64,000 nt of DNA from Wurfbainia villosa (taxonomy: Eukaryota > Streptophyta > Magnoliopsida > Zingiberales > Zingiberaceae), in the NCBI GenBank assembly GCA_025175895.1, contig CM045991.1, forward strand, positions 82,075,174-82,139,173, read 5' to 3'. The notes under the pieces are model-generated. The model was not told the origin of the DNA, made no database searches, and worked only from the letters and a program-made list of their open reading frames with translations. Of the stretch, positions 34,925 to 45,122 are shown one piece after another; the first letter of the stretch is position 1, and every line of letters begins with the position of its first letter. The translations under genes and the position numbers were made by a program.

Positions 34925-36776
34925 TGTTAGTTATAGCCCTAAGAACCAATCATGTGATGGTTGAATAGGGAACATTTTGTATCATATTCTATAAAGGCAA
35001 AGGATTGGTTATTATATTTAAGTCTTGCTTGTGCCAGCTAAATTAAATATAGTAATGCCCTAGAAAAGTAGGTTCTTATCTACACATCAATTGAATTGAT
35101 TATGAGAGGTCAGTAGAGAACACTTTCTAAATGTTCTAGTCAAGTATTAATATGCAAGGGCAATATTAATACATAAAGACTAGCATGTAGGTCAATTGAT
35201 GACTTGATCTCACAAGTCATGGATATATGATATCAAGTTGACACATGGGTATATATTAGAGAATATATACTGAACTGACCCACCATGAGAAAGTTTCATG
35301 GATCGCTATATGAGTGTCATAAACTTTCTCATGTGACTATTGGTATGAATAGTCCTCAGACCTGAAGTCACTACGGTTTCCTACATAAGGAGTTATGTAC
35401 TTTGGTATCGTCAAACGTCACCCGTAACAGGGTGGACCATAAAGGCGATTACTGGGTATATAACAAATTATGCGGAGGGATGTGAGTGATGTAGATGGGA
35501 TCTATCCTCTCATATAGAGAGTGATATCGGTGGGCCCCTTGATTGAGTAGAACTACTAAAACGCATGGCCATGCTCGAATGAGTCAATATGAGATATTGA
35601 GCTCATTTGTTTGAGTTAGTTTACTCAGGGATCAAGAAACACATAGATTGATCGAGGATGACACGGTCTATGCCTCATCGATCAACTGATATCAAGGATA
35701 GTAAGGACACGGCCATATATTATAGTAGTCACGGAAAGGTTAGCCTGATCTTGACTTATCTCAGAACTTGGGTAGCAATGATGTATTGCTAGATGCCGCT
35801 CATTGCTTGTGTATCTAAAAGAGTTTAGGTCCACTGCCAACGTTATGAGAGCCTATAGGGTCACACACAAAGAGCATGATAATTAGAGGAAGTAGAGTAT
35901 TCTAGTTTGACTAGAATAATTTGGGAATAAGCTTAAGTACAAAATGGGGTTTGGACTTTAAGCTTAATGAGAATTTTAGCTAATTGATTTAATGAGATTA
36001 ATTCAATATGTTACCTTATTGATTTAATAAGATTAATTCAATATGATAACATAAGCTTAATTGAATTAATAAGATTAATTCAATATGATTGAATTAATAA
36101 GATTAATTCAACATGATAACATAAGCTTAATTGAATTAATAAGATTAATTCAACATGCATGAATGCCACATAAGAATGCCACATAAGCATGCCACCTAAG
36201 CATCCACCTAAGCTAGATAAGGTGGAAGGAAACAAAATGGTTTTGTCTCCTTAAGTGGCCGCCAACTTGGTCCCAATGCAATGGATTGCATTGAATGTGT
36301 GGAGGTGAAAGGGTTTTTCCAACCCTATAAAAGACCCCATGAAGTGGCCGGCCAAAGCAAGTGTTGTTGTGGTTGTGAGAGAGCTTGGTGGAAGCTTTGG
36401 TTGTGTGGGTTTGTGAGTGTAGGCTAGCAAGAAGAGGAGTCTTCTTCTTCCTTTCTCCTTTTCCCTCTCTTCCTCTCCTTTAGGGACTTCTCTAGCAAGA
36501 AGTAAAGGAGAGCTCCTCTAGTTTTCTTTTGTGAGACAAGAGCTTGCTCGTGTGGATACATATAGAGGCACGGACACTTGAACGTGCTAAAGATCCAACA
36601 AACAAAAGGAAGAAGCGGGATTAACAAGGGCACGCAACAAAGGTAATCCTCTCCTATAAGATAGGTTTGGTTTAGAGAAATTTATTTTATACGAGTTTGC
36701 TTTCGCATGGATCACTTGGAAGGGATCCTAATTTTTCCGTTGCGCATATGCCATTTGGCATAAAGAATTCCCTACA
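34925..36776 (+). repeat. 3' LTR of element K (1852 bp)
   Basis: It starts TGTTAGTTATAG at 34925 after a weak purine stretch (AGTGAGAGAT) and ends CCCTACA. It keeps the 42-bp array (one copy rearranged, 36000-36150) and the TATA region (CCTATAAAAGACC near 36324). It is about 60 bp shorter than the 5' LTR through scattered indels. Confidence 0.92.
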
Positions 36777-37867
36777 GTGTGGGCGACGATCTACCAAAAG
36801 TTGAAGCTCCTAGATCACCAATCTTCCTTCCTTGCTCATCCCGAGCAAGAGGAAGAATAGAAACAAGACTCTTTTCCTTCTTTCAACCAACCAACAAGCA
36901 ACAAGCAACTTGCTTGCCGCCGACCAACAAGGAGAAGGGAGAAAAAGATGGTTGCCGGCCAAGACCTTCAAGGGAGGACCCTAAGCCTTGGTTCCACCGG
37001 CCAAGGAGAAGGAGAAGAGCTACTTTGGATGCCGGCCAAGGGCTGGAAAGGCTTCTATGGGCGTCGTCCACCAATGGAGAAGAAGAAAACATGGAAAGAC
37101 TTTCCTTATTTGGTGCCGCCAAGCCCAAACCCTAATCTCCAAGCCTTGCCGCCAACGCCAAACTCCTATGCTTCCTTTGATTGTTCCCCACGCCAACCCT
37201 AAAGGCTCCTTTTATAGAGTTTAGGGAAAAGCCTTGTTTTAATCTCCACCATTGGTTCTAGGGATTTAATCTCAACCATCGGATCTAGAGATTTAATCTC
37301 AACTGTCGGATCTAGAGATTTAATCTCTACCTTTGGATCTAGAGTTTTGTTTCCATCCATTGGATCTAGGCTTCATGAGGTATTAATAGGCTACAATAGG
37401 GACCATGAGGAAGAGTTGGATCTTGGCCACCCAATGGATCAAGCCCACATAAAGTCCGATCCATTAATGATAATCCAATCCACTAAAGGATTATCATTGA
37501 TCTACCTCACCAACCCCCATAAGTCAATATGGGCTCCATATATTATATGTACATTTTCTCCCCGTGTTTAAGATCTCGAATGTCCATCGATTAATTAATT
37601 TACTGACCATTAATTAATCAACATCTAACTCCATGAGTAGTACCACTCAACCTTTTCATCATACCGGACCAAGTCCACCTGCAGGGTTTACATGATGAAC
37701 CTTATGAGCTCCTCATGGGGACATCATCATCCTAATATATAGGATACAGTTTCCTCCTATAATCAATGGCACACCATATAAATAATATCATTTCCCAACT
37801 TACCGAGCCTATCGATTTAATATATAAATCTTGTCCATTGGTAAATCAAAGAGATGAATACTAAGTA

Positions 37868-39041
37868 TGTTAGGGCAATCTCTTGCCGTAATATGGTTTT
37901 GATGGTGTGGCAAAGGGTTAAGTTAGTTTGATATGTTGATTTGATATGTGCGTTGAAGTCGTGCAGGACTTAGTAATTCACACATGGAGCCATGGCGAGT
38001 TTCACATCTCATGACTCGTGCCTTGAGTCGGTGAAGGATAGCTTTGCGGAAGCCGTGCGCTTGGAGCATCCGAGGGACCGTCGGACGAGGAGCTTGGAGT
38101 GAAGCCAGAGGAAGTAAACTTCGAGGCAAGAGACACGAAGGAGCATTGCAGAGTCGTGCGCCTGATGCTGCCGAGGGACGTGGCCGCGAACGAAGAGAAT
38201 TTCGAAGGCGAGGGACTCCGAGGGATGAGAGTGAGCGATTGAAACCCGGGAAGGGGTAGCTCTTAGGTGAAACTTGGCCATTTGGCCAAGTGTCGGATGG
38301 TTTTTCCCGACACCAGTCGACTACTGTGTCATGGCAGTCGACTGCTCTGAGTCGATGGGTCGATCGACTGGTCTAATATGGATGAATCAAGTTGATCACC
38401 GATCACCGCTATCATGGGCGATCGGTGATGGCTTGATCGATCGCTAAGGGACGCAATGATCGATGTCACCGCACGCACGCAATGGAGTCGACCTCATTGA
38501 GGACTCGATCGGTTGACATCGATCGATGGGTGCCATCGATCGGATCGATGCGCGATTGGATGGTATCCAACGTGGAAAGCGGCCGTTATTGGGCAACGAC
38601 TACAGCACCAGTCGACTGATGGGTGCCATCAGTCGACTGATCCTATGTCAACGGGAAGAAATCCTCTTCCTCTATAAAAAGGAAGGGGGTAAGGCTTTGG
38701 GAGGCTAATGCTCATACTCTAACACTCTCCCAAAGTTCCCTAAAGCTTTCCATCCTCTTACCCAAGCTTATTTTCATTATATTTGTAAGAGGAGTGTTGT
38801 TGTAAAGAGGTTACCTCCACCTAGCTTTGTGCAAAGGAGAGATCTAGTGGATAGATTGTGGAGTGATTCAGTGGGACGAATCGGACCGTGGATTAGCCGG
38901 CGTGGCGTGAACCACGTTACATCTCCGTGTTTGTATTGTCTTTGTTTTATTTCTATTTGCTTGTCTTAGTTTATTGCTTCCGCTTGCGCTAACGTTTTCG
39001 TAGATGAGCAAAATACGACATCCAACGAACGATCCCCAACA
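37868..39041 (+). repeat. 5' LTR of element C (1174 bp)
   Basis: It has a TATA box (TATAAAAA, 38673-38680) downstream of AGTCGACT palindromes (38312-38641), including the pair ATCAGTCGACTGAT-type copies separated by GGGTGCC. The 3' end CCCCAACA is followed directly by the primer-binding site. Confidence 0.92.
38312..38680 (+). promoter_or_regulatory. LTR C promoter region: AGTCGACT palindromes plus TATA box
   Basis: Four exact AGTCGACT palindromes (near 38314, 38336, 38614 and 38632) and several GATCGATG-like degenerate copies precede TATAAAAA at 38673-38680. The LTR 3' copy keeps two exact palindromes and the same TATA at 42790-42797. Enhancer function is inferred. Confidence 0.6.
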
Positions 39042-39043
39042 AG

Positions 39044-39056
39044 TGGTATCAGAGCC
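39044..39056 (+). promoter_or_regulatory. primer-binding site of element C
   Basis: TGGTATCAGAGCC lies two bases after the LTR end, matching initiator tRNA-Met. Confidence 0.92.
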
Positions 39057-39102
39057 AAGGAAAGCTTGTCGAGGACTAACCGCCACAACAAGCAATTTTC
39101 AA

Positions 39103-40823
39103 ATGGCCGGCTCAAACATCCATCCACCGAAGTTCGATGGCGAATTCGCTTGGTGGAAGAAGCGAATGGAGGTATTCTTCGAAACCGACTTTGAAATTCT
39201 ATTAATAATGGAAAACAGTTTCGAGTTGCCTAGGAACGAGTATGGGGAGCCATTGGAGAAATTGAAGTGGAGCAAAAGGCAAAGAGAAGAATACTTGGCA
39301 AATTCAAAGGCCAAGCACCACCTATACAATGTCCTCCCTCAACAAGAAGTCAATAGGATAGGAGAGTGTGCTAGCGCCAAGGAAATGTGGGAGAAACTAA
39401 TAGAAATCCATGAGGCACATCCGAGGCAAAGCTAGCAAGGAGAGACGTTCTTCGCTCCCAATTGTCCAATATCAAACTTGAAAAGGGAGAGAAGGTAAAA
39501 TCCCTACACTCTAGATTTAAGGAAATTCAAACTGGTTTAACAAGTGTAGGTGAGAAGCTATCAAACCGGGATATGGTAATGAAGGCTATAGATGCCTTTC
39601 CCCGGTCCTCAAGATGGAGCTCCATGGTGGACTCATTTTATATCTCCAAGAACTTAGAAGTAAGCACCTTGGAGGAATTCTTCTCAACAATGGAGCTTCA
39701 TGAAACTAGGCTAGAAGGAATACAAGAAGAGCCTAGAATCCAACCCTCAAGAGGAGTAGCTTTGATAGCGAACAAGGGGAAGAAGAAGATGGAAGTCCCC
39801 TCCTCCTCATCCGATGAAGCCTCTACCTCCTCCATGGATAGCATGGAAGAAGCCTACATGGTAAGGAAGGTAAGGCGTGCATTTAAGAATCTTAGATTTG
39901 ATAAATCTCATGATAGGAATAGAAGACCAAGGGGGAAGGTCATATGCTATAATTGCCAAGGAGAGGGACATATAAGGGATAATTGTCCCCTCCTAAACAA
40001 GAGAAAGGAAGATAAGAAAAAGAAAGAAGAAAAGAGGAAGAAGAAGGGGAGCAAGAGAAAGGAAGAAGATAAGAAGGCAAAAGGAAAAGGGAAGGCCATG
40101 ACACTCAAAGCCAAGACATGGGATGACCTTGCCTCTTCATCCTCATCCGAAGAAGAAGAGCATGTCTACTCCAACCTAGCACTAATGGCTCTTCATGACT
40201 CGGATTGCTCCTCCTCCTCCTCAAATGAAGAATCAAGCTCAAGTGGGGAGAGCTCAAATGAAGGGGGAGCTTCCACATCCTCCTCATCCGAAGAAGAAGA
40301 GGACATGGAAACTATGGTAACAAATCTAACTCCTAAGAAAATAGTTTCCATGGTTTCTAGCTTAACTAGAGATTTATTTAGAGCTAAGAAGAAAAACAAA
40401 AGCATGCTAGATCAAATTAAGGATTTAGAACAAAAGCTAGAAAATGCATGCTTAAATGATAATGTTTCTTCTTGCCATGATGATGCATGCTCACATGACT
40501 ATATGCCTTTGGATGTTAATGATGCATGCATAGAGGAAAATAGGGCTTTAAGGGAAAAGGTAGATTATTTAACAAAAGCCCTAGAGAAATTCACTATTGG
40601 CTCCAACACATTAAATATGATCATAGGGAGCCAAAGAGCTAGCTTCAACAAAAAAGGCCTAGGATATAAGGAAAAGAAAAATGAAAAGGCCTATAAATGC
40701 CTAATTGCTAGGGGACAAGATAAGAAGAAAGTAATTGCTAGGAAATGGATCCCCAAGGAGTACTTAGTGAACCCAATAGGAAAGAACTTATTTTGGGTTC
40801 CAAAATCCATCCTTAAGGGTTAG
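39103..40823 (+). CDS. element C gag, one probable 1-base deletion
   Basis: The frame starts MAGSNIHPPKFDGEFAWWKK at 39103, 47 bases past the primer-binding site. It shifts by one base around 39411-39417: a CATGAGGCAC stretch appears to have lost one G, since restoring the family pattern (HEG-S-AKLARRD) needs it. It then stays open to the TAG at 40821-40823, about 573 codons in total. It has the central gag domain (MVDSFYISKNLEVSTLEEF), a zinc knuckle CYNCQGEGHIRDNC (about 39945-39990), a long lysine/glutamate stretch, serine-acidic tracts, a coiled-coil-like segment (LDQIKDLEQKLENACL) and the SIRE tail KKGLGY ... FWVPKSILKG. It would build particles and package RNA. The shift could be a sequencing error. 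Confidence 0.85.
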
Positions 40824-42006
40824 GATAACCCTAGGGTAGTCAACCACATGGACCGAGCCTATATCATATTTTGGTTGACTTAGGATGACGGGACAACATT
40901 TTTTAGATAGTGTTGGGTGATGATAACGTACTCATAAATAGATAATAATGCTTAAATCATGATGATTGATGTAATTCCTATGTATATTTGCAATCATGAT
41001 TTATGTTTTTGAAATTTGGCACGTTATCATGTGAAATTAATTCATATATGTCATTATGATCATGTAGGATGTTAGGTTGACACTTAACCATGATAGAATT
41101 GCATGAACATATTGGTTAAGTATACACAAATACCCCCTAGGATGCATCTCACACTCACCATAGGCCACCTTGAGTGAAAACTTAGCATGAGTGAGATGTT
41201 AGGATGATACAAATGTCCACTAATGCCTATGGCATTTAGATGGTCATTTAAAGTATCAAAATAGCAATAATAGACCAATCATGGGGAAGGCTTATGTTTA
41301 ATTCATAGACATATTGCCCAAAGATCATGGTTGGATATTTCATATGTTTTCAACACAATTTCTTACTTTAAAATATATGTATTCATGTTTTGAAACAATT
41401 GGATGCAAGACTAGGTGTTAAAATGGATACTCTTATGATCAAAAACCTAGTAGTTTTTAAAGCTTTTGGATTTTTGGCAAATACGTGGAAATATAATGAT
41501 TTTTCATGAAAACATATTTTTCACTGATAGATATACTTAAAAGAAATGTGTTCCCCAAATTTCATGATTTTTTGAATTTATTGGAATTTTTAATGCATTT
41601 CTGAAATTCGGTCTGAAAATCAGAAAATCCCGAAATTCACATGCCAGTCGACTGGTATCTAAACCAATCGACTAATGCCCTGAATATCAGACCAGTAAAG
41701 GCTGAATTCCGATTTTAAATCAACTTGTGGTATTTTCTTTCTATTAGACTTGATGCCATGTGTTTTTAACTTAGTGATAATCTTTTTGATGGTGTCAAAG
41801 GGGGAGAAAATATTATGTTTAAGTTAATTATAAAAGGGGGAAAAATTTATGATAGGGAGAAATTTACATAGAGAGTTTCATGGATTAAGGGGGAGTTGCA
41901 TGTTGCTATATCGTGATTATGTTTACATGCTTTCTTTCCTTTAAAATTTATATCAAATGTCTTTACCTAACTTAAACGGATTGCCACACATCAAAAAGGG
42001 GGAGAT
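40824..42006 (+). other. non-coding 3' region of element C with repeated purine tracts
   Basis: There is no open frame or pol motif. A primary polypurine tract AAAAAGGGGGAGAT (41993-42006) abuts the 3' LTR. Three similar tracts occur upstream near 41798, 41832 and 41886. One AGTCGACT palindrome occurs near 41645. In autonomous SIRE-like elements pol would begin at about 40830. Confidence 0.8.
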
Positions 42007-43202
42007 TGTTAGGGCAATCTCTTGTCGTAATATGGTTTTCATGGTGTGGCAAAGGGTTGCTTAGTTTGATATGTTGATTTGATATGTGCGCTGAAGTCGC
42101 GGCAGACTTAGTAATTCGCACATGGAGCCATGGCGAGTTTCACATCTCATGACTCGTGCCTTGAGTCGGTGAAGGATAGCTTTGCGGAAGCCGTGCGCTT
42201 GGAGCATCCGAGGGACCGCCGGACGAAGATCTTGGAGTGAAGCCGGAGGAAGTAGACTTTGAGGCAAGAGACGCGAAGGAGCATTGCAGAGTCGTGCGCC
42301 TGATGCTGCCGAGGGACGTGGCCGCGAACGAAGAGAACTTCGAAGGCGAAGGACTCCGAGGGATGAGAGTGAGCGGAAGGGGTAGTTTTAGGTGAAACTT
42401 GGCCATTTGGCCAAGTGTCGATGGTTTTTCCCGACACCGCCGATCGTCGTCATGGCGCGGCAATGATCGCTTCCGAGTCGATGGGTCGATCGATGGTCTA
42501 ATATGGCTGACCGTTGCCGATCGCCATCATGCGGGCCGATCGATGAGTTGATCACCGACTGCCAAGGGACGGCAGTCGACTGATGTCACTATGCACGGGC
42601 ACACGGAGTCGACTCGCTGAGGACTCGACCGTTGACATCACGATCGATGGGTGCCATCACGATCGATGCCGCATCTGGATGGTATCCAACGTGAAAGCCG
42701 CTATTACATAATCCAAGAAGATCAATGATCGACTGATGGGTGCCATCAGTCGACTGATCCTGTGTCAACGGGAAGAAATCCTCTTCCTCTATAAAAAGGA
42801 AGGGGGTAAGGCTTTGGGAGGCTAATGCTCATACTCTAACACTCTCCCAAAGTTCCCTAAAGCTTTCCATCCTCTTACCCAAGCTTATTTTCATTATATT
42901 TGTAAGAGGAGTGTTGTTGTAAAGAGGTTACCTCCACCTAGCTTTGTGCAAAGGAGAGATCTAGTGGATAGATTGCGGAGTGATTCACCATGGATGAATC
43001 GGACCATGGATTAGTGGCGTAGCCGTGAACCACGTTACATCTCCATGTTTGTATTGTCTTTGTTTTATTTCTATTTGCTTGTCTTAGTTTATTGCTTCCA
43101 CTTGCGCTAACATTTTCGTAGACGAGCAAAATACGGCATCCAACGAACGAGGGCTATTCACCCGCCTCTAGTCGGCCATTCGTACCGATTCGATCCCCAA
43201 CA
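42007..43202 (+). repeat. 3' LTR of element C (1196 bp)
   Basis: It is a near copy of 37868-39041. The main differences are in the palindrome zone (42430-42770), where several CAGTCGACTG copies are replaced by GATCGAT-like sequence, and in an added stretch near 43145-43195 before the end GATCCCCAACA. TATA at 42790-42797. Confidence 0.9.
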
Positions 43203-43617
43203 AAGTATATGTGCCCGTTATTATATCGGGATTAAGAGTATGTACAATATAATATCTGAGGTCCGATTCGATTATGTAGTCAGCAATAAATCGAATCACC
43301 TCTAAGTCGGTCCTGCTCAATGCACACAAAGTGCACTAGTGTGATTCTATGGTCAAGACAAACCAATACTAAATCACAATACAACCATTCCAATGGTTTG
43401 TCCAAAGTCATCTCGGTTGTGAGCCTTTACTTATACTTTACAAGGAACCGATAACATGATCTCCCGTGTGACACCACACACCATGTTATCTACAATGTAA
43501 TGTATTAGATAATATGCATAGCCATAAAAATATGCAAACAATGATCATGTGATTCTTATTTCAAAATAAAGATGTTCATAAAAAGATAGACTTTTTAGTA
43601 TACATCCCAATAGATTC

Positions 43618-44561
43618 GTCCCAAGTTACCTTAAATTCTTTCTTCTTCTTTTCCTTTTTTGGTTTTCCTTCCTTTTTAGATTCGCGCACTCTGACTTATA
43701 GAGTCCTTTTCCATTGCACTCGTAGCACGTCACTTCCGATCTGGGTCTCAGCTTGTTGTCTACAACTTTCTTAGCATCCTTCTTTGTAAACTTCTTTCTC
43801 CAGTTGAACATCTTTCGGACCATATTTATGATTTTCTCTTCTCCGTTTGGATCCGACTCCGACTCATCTTCGTACTCACTTTTCGTTTTTCTTTCCTTTT
43901 TGGTTGAACCTGCCACTAAAGCAATACCATTCTCGGTTTGACCTGAGTTAGCTTGTTTGTGTAGTTCAAGATCACAAAATAATTCGTCTAGTCTAATTGT
44001 GGAAAGATCCCTAGAGACCTTATAGACATCGACGATGGATGCCCATAAGAAGTTCCTCAGGTATGCCTTAAGTGTATACCTAATTACGTCCCTATTTTCT
44101 ATTTGATCTCCAGTTAAATGCAAGCCATTTAAAATATCTTTTATTCTCGTGTGAAATTGACTAGCATTTTCATTTTCGTTCATATTACAATTAAAAAGTT
44201 TATTAAGTAACATGTCCCATTTAGCTATTCTAGTGTCATTTGTGCCCTCGTGTAGTTCAATTAATTTGTCCCATAATACCTTAGAGTTTTTGAATGGACC
44301 CACCCTATTGGTAAGTCCGCATTGCAAGGTGTTAAGGGTCTTGTAATCGACTTGAGCTCGTTTCTTAACATCCGCAGTCCATTTCTCCGGTTCTAACAAC
44401 TCACCCGAGTCATCTACCAGAGAGACGAAACCTTTCCTAATTGAAAATAATACCTCTAGGTCGGTTTTCAGGTAGCACTCCATTCGTCTCTTCTAATAGG
44501 AAAAGTCCTCTCCGTTGAAGAGAGGAGGACGAATGGTGTTGTACCCTTTTAAGTTCGACAT
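43618..44561 (-). pseudogene. element E gag, N-terminal two thirds (SIRE-like)
   Basis: The frame begins at an ATG at 44559-44561 (MSNLKGYNTIRPPLFNGEDF). A stop replaces the tryptophan of the YWK motif near 44493. It then stays open to 43626: MECYLKTDLE, TLQCGLTNRVG, LWDKLIELHEGTNDTRIAKW, ASIVDVYKVSRDLSTIRLDE, an acidic stretch, and the zinc knuckle CYECNGKGLYKSEC (about 43690-43730; the histidine of CX2CX4HX4C is replaced by leucine). Solo LTR A2 cuts it at 43617, and the next gag segment is at 27223-27603. Confidence 0.87.
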
Positions 44562-44569
44562 TACTAAAT

Positions 44570-45080
44570 AAAATTTTATTATTAAACTTTTATTTAAATT
44601 AATTAAAATTCAGAATTATTCCTAGAGTTATTTAAATTAAACAATATTGTGCAAAAATTAAATTTATACTAAAGCAATATTAAAAATTTATTCTAATGCA
44701 AAAGAAAATATTATTCTAAGACAAAAATAAATATTAAAGAAAAAATTATTAATGCAAAAATTATTCTAAGACAAAATTAATGCAAGAATTATTCTAATCC
44801 AAAAATGAATATTATTGCAAAAATTATTCTAAGACAAAATTAATGCAAGAATTATTCTAAGAAAAAATTAATGCAAGAATTATTCTAATCCAAAAATGAA
44901 TATTATTGCAAAAATTATTCTAAGACAAAATTAATCTAGTGACAAAATTGCAAAAAATTATTCTAGTGACAAAAATACAAAAATTATTCTAGTGACAAAT
45001 TATTCTAAAGAAAAAAATTAATGAAAAATTATTCTAATTTAAAAATGCTTAAACTAAAGAAAATCCTAGAGCTCTTGATG
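44570..45080 (-). repeat. AT-rich tandem repeats in the element E leader
   Basis: Between gag and the primer-binding site, words such as ATTATTCTAAGACAAAATTA and AATGCAAGAATTATTCTAA recur at irregular 30-60 bp spacing from about 44640 to 45040. It has no coding content. It is the untranslated leader of E. Confidence 0.8.
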
Positions 45081-45108
45081 GTGGTTGCACCAAATTCGGA
45101 GCGCCCCC

Positions 45109-45120
45109 GCTCTGATATCA
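45109..45120 (-). promoter_or_regulatory. primer-binding site of element E
   Basis: The minus strand reads TGATATCAGAGC, one mismatch from the initiator tRNA-Met site TGGTATCAGAGC, two bases from LTR E. Confidence 0.8.
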
Positions 45121-45122
45121 AT

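Larger units (their letters stand above)
27995..36776 (+). mobile_element. Angela-like Ty1/copia element K, complete but decayed; target duplication gtgtg
   Basis: LTRs at 27995-29908 and 34925-36776 both start TGTTAGTTATAGCCC and end CCCTACA. They are flanked by gtgtg at 27990-27994 and 36777-36781. The internal region has a degenerate tRNA-Met primer-binding site (GGTATCGAGCCAC after the LTR), a leader of about 1.1 kb, gag, protease, integrase, reverse transcriptase and RNase H in copia order. Many frameshifts and stops. The order, length (8.8 kb) and motifs fit the Angela/Tork group. Confidence 0.92.
37868..43202 (+). mobile_element. element C: gag-only (TR-GAG-type) copia retroelement; target duplication aagta
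   Basis: The two LTRs (37868-39041 and 42007-43202) start TGTTAGGGCAATCTC and end GATCCCCAACA or GATTCGATCCCCAACA. They are flanked by aagta at 37863-37867 and 43203-43207. Inside are a tRNA-Met primer-binding site, a nearly intact SIRE-like gag (39103-40823), 1.2 kb of non-coding sequence and a polypurine tract. There is no protease, integrase, reverse transcriptase or RNase H, so C would need enzymes from a SIRE-like partner such as relatives of B, D or E. It sits in solo LTR A2. Confidence 0.92.
27604..43612 (-). repeat. solo LTR A2 (element A family), split by K and C; target duplication gattc
   Basis: Three pieces (27604-27994, 36782-37867 and 43208-43612) together align with LTR A (4123-6006) from end to end. 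The ends have decayed to TGAAGGTAGG and TCCCAATA, and are flanked by gattc at 27599-27603 and 43613-43617. Between the pieces lie element K (duplication gtgtg) and element C (duplication aagta). No internal A sequence is present, so this is a solo LTR. It inserted into the gag of E. Confidence 0.9.

Noticed and set aside
39102..39329. Minus-strand frame opposite C gag
   Set aside because: It is a shadow of the gag reading frame, which has domain motifs in order on the plus strand.
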